From the NCBI GenBank assembly GCA_009746045.1, contig RPFO01000891.1:663699-705698 (forward strand): a stretch of 42,000 nucleotides of DNA. Direction: 5' to 3'. Position 1 is the stretch's first letter, and every line of letters starts with the position of its first letter. The notes under the pieces were generated by a model. The model made no database searches and was not told where the DNA came from. It saw only the letters and a list, made by a program, of their open reading frames with translations. Source of the DNA: Mesostigma viride (Eukaryota; Streptophyta; Mesostigmatophyceae; Mesostigmatales; Mesostigmataceae). Below, piece after piece: positions 35,401-41,400 of the stretch. The translations under genes and the position numbers were made by a program.

Positions 35401-38400
35401 CTGTTCCTCCACCTCCTGCCGTCCCTCTTCCTCCCACCCTCCGTCTGTCTTGACTGGAGTAGTGCCCTCAACATCATCACCTTCACAGGCACCTGCGGCT
35501 AAATCCTCGACATTGATGCCTTCGCTTGCGCCAGCAGCAAAAGTCTCGGCACCGCCGCCATCCTCGTCCCGTTTGCAGCACGACGACGGCGGCGTGCAGG
35601 TGCAGTGTGAGGTGGTGTACGCAACCGACCTGTTTGACGCCTCCACTATGCAGGCGATGGTGCAGGGACTGCGGCAGGTGGTTGCACAGGTGGCGACCGC
35701 GTGGATACAGGGGCAGGGGGACGTGCCGGTGAGACAGCTGGCATTGGGGGGTGGGGGTGGGGGGCTGCTCCTCCCCGCCTCTGGTCACTGTGTTTCTGGT
35801 TCGCAGAGTGACCAGGGGGGTGCAACGGGGCCATTAGATAGGCCCACTGGGCACGTGGAGGGGATCCAGGACAGCTGGCTTCCGTCGGTGTGCGATGGCG
35901 GCTCGCTCCTGGCTGCCGCCACCGACGTCCCCTGCCCTGATGCCGCAGGTCCATCGCTGCCTCCAACCGCCACGCCTGACCATGACAACAGGTCGCCGGT
36001 ATCCGGGCCACTGGATGACTACTGGCAGTCGCAAGAGACACTGTGTGACCTCTGGCAGCAGCGGGTGGAGGCACTGTGGGCTGCTGGGCACGCCCACTCG
36101 CCCGCCATCTACTGCACTGACGTGGAACGCCCGCATTACTACAATGACACGGCCAACGCTGCGACCCCGTCTGCCGACTGCAGTGCAGATGACCCCTCAC
36201 CCCTCCTGTGCTCCATCACCAGCTTCTCTCATCTCAGGGACACCGTGAGCTCGCTCGCGTTTTTTCTGGCAAACGCTCACGGCATCGGCCCCGAGTCTGG
36301 CGTCGCGGTTGCCATGCGCCGCTCACCCTACAGCATGGCGTCCGCTCTGGCCGCCATCAACTCGGGGGGCTGCTACATCCCGCTGGACGCGCGGCAGCCG
36401 CGGCCATTCCTGGCGCAACAGCTGGCGGCCGCGGCGCCCAGGGTGGTTCTCACGGACCGTGCCTCGCTGGAAGACGTCACTGGCGCGCTGGCCCACGATG
36501 TCCACAATGATGGTGGCCAGAATGATCCACCCCTCCAACGTGACGAGCACCAGCACGATGGCCATGATGACGACCTTGACGGCGACCCCGGTGGTGGCCG
36601 GGAGACGAAGATCGCATGTAAGAAGACAGGGAAGCGGGAGGGTGCGGATGGGGGCAGCGAGGGGAGCGTGGGGGGGCCCTCTCCTGCCTCACAGCCAACT
36701 GTCATCGTCGTGGAAGACGTGCTCGAATCCATGATGGTTAGCCAGACATCAAAGGACGCCACGGATGCCCCGGAACGATGCCGTGGTGCATGGGAGGCTA
36801 GGCTTCGCGCCGGCGACCCCTTTCCTTTGGACGGCGCCGGCCACAGGGGCGTGGCAGCCGATGACATTCCCCACAAGGGCCCCTCTATGACCCGCCCGGG
36901 CCCCAACACGGCCGCCGTGTGCATGTTCACCAGCGGCAGCAGCGGCGCGCCCAAGGGGGTGGTGCTCACCCACCGGGGCCTCGTGGCCAAGCTGCGGGCC
37001 TACTGGCACCTGCACCCGTTTGCGCCCGACGCGGCGCGCGAGCTCATGCTGGCGCGCGCCACGGTCACGTTTGTTGACCACCTGCTGGAGGTACTGGGGG
37101 CCCTGCTCGCGGGCGTGGCTCTTCGGCTGGCGACGGATGACGAGGCGGGCGACCCGGCGGCGCTGCTGGACCTGCTGCTGCCATCCGGCAACCATGTCAA
37201 GCCATGTCCAGGAAGTCACATCAGGCCATCGCCGGCATCCCGTGATCAAGCAACGCCAAGCGGTCTTCAGGGCGCATGCCTGCACACAACACAGGCGAGG
37301 CGCGAGGGGGGGCATGGGGAATCAGTGTCCCCTGTCACATCGGCGAGCTCTCGGCCAGGTGCCACGTGTTCGCCCGGTCAGTTGCTCGAGGGGGCGCAAG
37401 GGCCGGTTGATTGGATGCAAGGATCTGAGGGCAAGGAGCGCCGCGTGCTCGTCCATGTGACATCTGTCCCTCCCATCTCCCGCGCTATTTTTGTGCCCTC
37501 GCTGCTCTCTGCCATGATGGCGATGGCACTGCCCCAGGAGGAGGTGCGGGGGGCGCGTGGACCGCCAGACCCAGGGGCACAGCCCTCGCTTGCGTCGGTG
37601 CCACCGCCACAGTCATGCCCGCCATCCTCGTTGCGTTCATCAGCGCCTTTGTCGTCACTCGGGGTGGGTCCATCCAAACTGGGGAGTGTGCTGGCGCAGG
37701 GGAACCTGCGGCACGTGTTTGTGGATGGGGAGCCGCTTCCGGTGGAGTTGGCGCGGGATTTCCTGGCGCTCGCCCGTTCATCGAGCAATGCTAATCACAC
37801 ATGTCAGGTAAGCAAGGGCAGCGCAAGCGTGCACGTGGCTGGCCACGGCGCGGAACAGGACAAGGGCAAGGCCAGCGAGGACAGCCAGGGCAGGCCGAGT
37901 GAGTGTGCCCTCATCAACCTGTACGGCTGCACCGAGGTCAGCGGGGATGCCGCCAGCGTCCAAGTGACGGATGCCATGGTGGCGTCGGGCCGTATTCTTG
38001 TCGGCCCGCCCTGGCCCTTTGTGCGGGTCTGCGTGACAGACGCCTGCGGCAAGCCGCTGCCGATCGGGTTGGTCGGCGAGCTGTGCTTTGCAGGGCCGTT
38101 TCTGGCACGTGAGTACCTGGGGCAGCCGGGCCTCACATCGCAGAAATTTGTGAGAATACACGAGCTGGAGGATGACCCCCCGTCGCAAGACACCGCACGA
38201 AGTCGTGGGCTCGAGAAAGCGGCAGGTGCAGCTAAGTTGGACGTGGATGGGGACATGGCAAAGAAGGACTTGGCAACGACATCGAGAGTAGAGGGTGCAG
38301 CTGCGCCGCACCCAGAGGCCCGTCTTTGTGGGATGAGAAACGCAGCAAGAGGCTCAGCCACGCCAAGCGGGGCCCATCGGCGCTGGTATCGTTCGGGGGA

Positions 38401-41400
38401 CCGTGGCCGCCTGTTGCCCAGCGGCCAGCTGGAGGTGATGGGCCGGCTGGACCGACAGGTGAAAGTGCGCGGGGTGAGGCTGGAACTAGCGTGGGTGGAG
38501 AAAGTTCTTGCGTCCGTCCCTGGTGTGACCGCCGGCGCGGTAGCCCTCGTAGATACGTCCTGCCTGGGTCATGTCATCGCAGGCCGTCAAGTGGCCACAG
38601 TTCCGGGCCCGGCATTGCCATCGTCATCCTCCGCCACCGTACGATCGAGTGGAAGTGGCCAGCCGCCGCAACCGCCCACCTGGCAGGCGGCGGAGCAGCA
38701 CCTGGTGGTGGTGGCTTGCCCCGAGACCCTGGACCCTGGCCGCGTGCTGGCGTCCCTTCGCGCGCGCCTGCCGGGGTACGCGCTGCCTTCCCGCATCGTG
38801 CCCCTGCGCAAGCTGCCGTTGCTGGCCAACGGCAAGGTGGATCGGCCGGCCGTGGCAGCGCTGGCGCGGGAGGACTTGGCGCGGCTGTGGGGTGGACCTC
38901 TGCAAAGCGACCAGTATTATAGGGGCCTCGGGGTGGTCGGTGCCTACTCGGCAGAGGGCGAGGGCGGGGCGCACAGGGTGACGGGCACCAGGTGCCATGA
39001 CAACAGAGGTGGATCTGCTTGCGGGTTCGGCCAAGAGGGCAGCGAGTTGTCATCATTTGCGCCAACACGGGGGGATTCGGGTCCAGCGGCACGGCCAGGG
39101 CCGCGGGGTCATGGGACAGACAATGGAGGCGGCAAGAGTGACAGCAGCAAGAGGAAACCTCGGGGGCCAGCGGGGGTGGCTGTTCTCGCGGATGTCGGCG
39201 CGAAGGATGCTGATGCTGATACTGATACTGACGCTGATGCAGATGCTCATGCTGATGCTAATGGTGATGCTAATGGTGATGCTAATGCTTGCGCTGATGC
39301 TGGCACCCCAGCTGGCCCCTCCCTTGTGTCCCAACTGGAGTCGCGGCTGGCCGACATCTGGCGCTCCGTGCTCCACCTGCCCCGCGTGGCCCTCCTGGAT
39401 GACTTCTTCAACCTGGGTGGGAACTCGCTCTCGGCCGTGAGGCTGCGCCATGCGTTGCGGCAGCAGGCGGCGGCGCAAGGGGATGTCCACCTGGCCGCGC
39501 TGGGCTCGCTCTCGGTGTTCCAGTACCCGACCATTCGCAGCATGGCGGAGCAGGCCGCGAGGCAAGGTGCATCGGTAGGTGACGGCGGCCAGCTTCAAGG
39601 GATTGATGCAGGGGATCAACTTGGTAGCAGCCATGCGGCCGGTGTTGGGGGTGACGTGGTGATGGGCGATGTTCCTGGCGGGGGGCAGGATCTCCTCGCA
39701 GCATCATCGGGGGCGATGAGGCCATCAGGGATGCCAGTACAAGAGGGGGGTGATGCCCGCGCGACCCAAGCGATGGCGGTGGAAGGGAGCAAGGTTGAGC
39801 GAGCAGGAAAGGGCGCACCAGGGGGCAGGGAGGGGGTGTTGCTTCAGGCAGGGGTTTGTGCTTCTTCTGACATCTCTCCCCTCCCCAATGGCAAGCGAAA
39901 GGGTCGGGACACCGAGACAACCCGCAATGAGACTACCCAACTGCGTGGTGGCAGCGCCGCCGCTTCGACCGGTGAAGCGAACATCATGGCAAAGAAAGCC
40001 GTAGCCATGGCCGGGTCAGGTAAGGCTTCCTCTGCCCCAGGTGACCTGGTGACGAGGGAGAGCGAGTGCGGCCAGGTGCCGGATGCCATGAAACCAGCCG
40101 GGCCCACCAATGCTGTGAGCGAGAGGAATGCCAGCAGCGTTGGATTGAGATCCGCAGCTGCCACGGGACAAGAAGGCATGGCTCCCTCCCCGCACATCGG
40201 TACCGATGGCAGAAGCCATGGGGGTGTTGATGATGGCAGAAACCGGGGTGGGGTTGATGGTGAACCCATGGATGGCGATGATGCTGGCGACGGCACCACC
40301 CTGGGCGGCACCCTGATGGCGAACCTGCGCTTCCTGTGGACCTACTCGGTCGTGCTCATGCACTTTGGCCACTGCGCGGGGCAGAACCTGCGCTGCTTCC
40401 AGAACACGCCGCTTGCCGGGCTGTGGCCGCCCCACGACGGCACCTCCCTGGCCCATTTCGTGCCCAAGCTGCTCAAGGGTGGGGTACACAGCCTGGCCAT
40501 TGTGTCCGGGATGGGCCTGGCCAGGGACCCTCGGGGCCCGTCCCTGCGCACCGTCTTCCTGCTGGTTATTCTGGCGCTGGTCATGCAGCATGGCGTGTGC
40601 GGCCCCTTTGACGCTGCCGTTCGATCGTCGCCCGACGAACCGTTCTCCACAACGGCGCATCTGTGGGGGCTGTGGGCGCTCGCGCTCAACCACCTGATCA
40701 CGTGGGCGTGGTCCCTGGGGGCGACACGTGGCAGCACGGCGCCCGCACCACAGCCGGTACCATTCCTGCAACTTCGATCGGTGCCACCTTCGGACAAGCC
40801 ATCCCGCGATAGACCCTCCTCCTCGGGCAAAGCTTCCTCTAACAACAGCACACTTGCTGCCACAACTGCAGGCGATGACAATAACGAGTCCCGTGGCGGT
40901 GGCGTGCCCTCCGGTTCGAGCCCACGGGACCGAAACGCAGGGGACTTGGTGGCACGACGGCCCACCAGAGAACATCAAGCAGGCGCCCGCCTGCAGCAGC
41001 TGTGGCCATACCTCGCGTTTGCGTTCGCTGTCCACTCCCTGGTCCCGATGATCCTCTCCTGGTGGTCCCCAGCGCAGCACCATGCGCTGCGTCTCCGCGG
41101 CCTGTGGGTGGGTGACTGGGGGCTGAACCAGCCCGGGTGGCAGCCCCTTGGCCCCCGTGTGCTTACCACCGTGCTGCCCTTTGCGCTCGGGTACACGCTG
41201 GAGCCGTGGATTCTTCGCGGGGTTGCTTTCATCCGTCACCGCGCGTGGCTGCGCGCCGCCTGCCTCGCCGTCTACCTGCGGCTGCTCTGGGTGTCGGCGT
41301 TTGCGTTCCGCGGAGCCGACTTGCGGGGTCCGGATGGCAGTCGTTGGGCCACGGCCGCCGATGGCTTCCGGGATCTGCTTTTGTCCCACGATGGGAATGT

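Noticed and set aside
40028-40052. CAG|GTAAGG ... CCCCAG resembling a tiny intron in the T3-AT3 linker
   Set aside because: About 21 nt between donor and acceptor is too short for spliceosomal removal.
40016-41389. 457-codon minus-strand ORF
   Set aside because: Antisense shadow of the T3-AT3 region; composition follows the sense codons.
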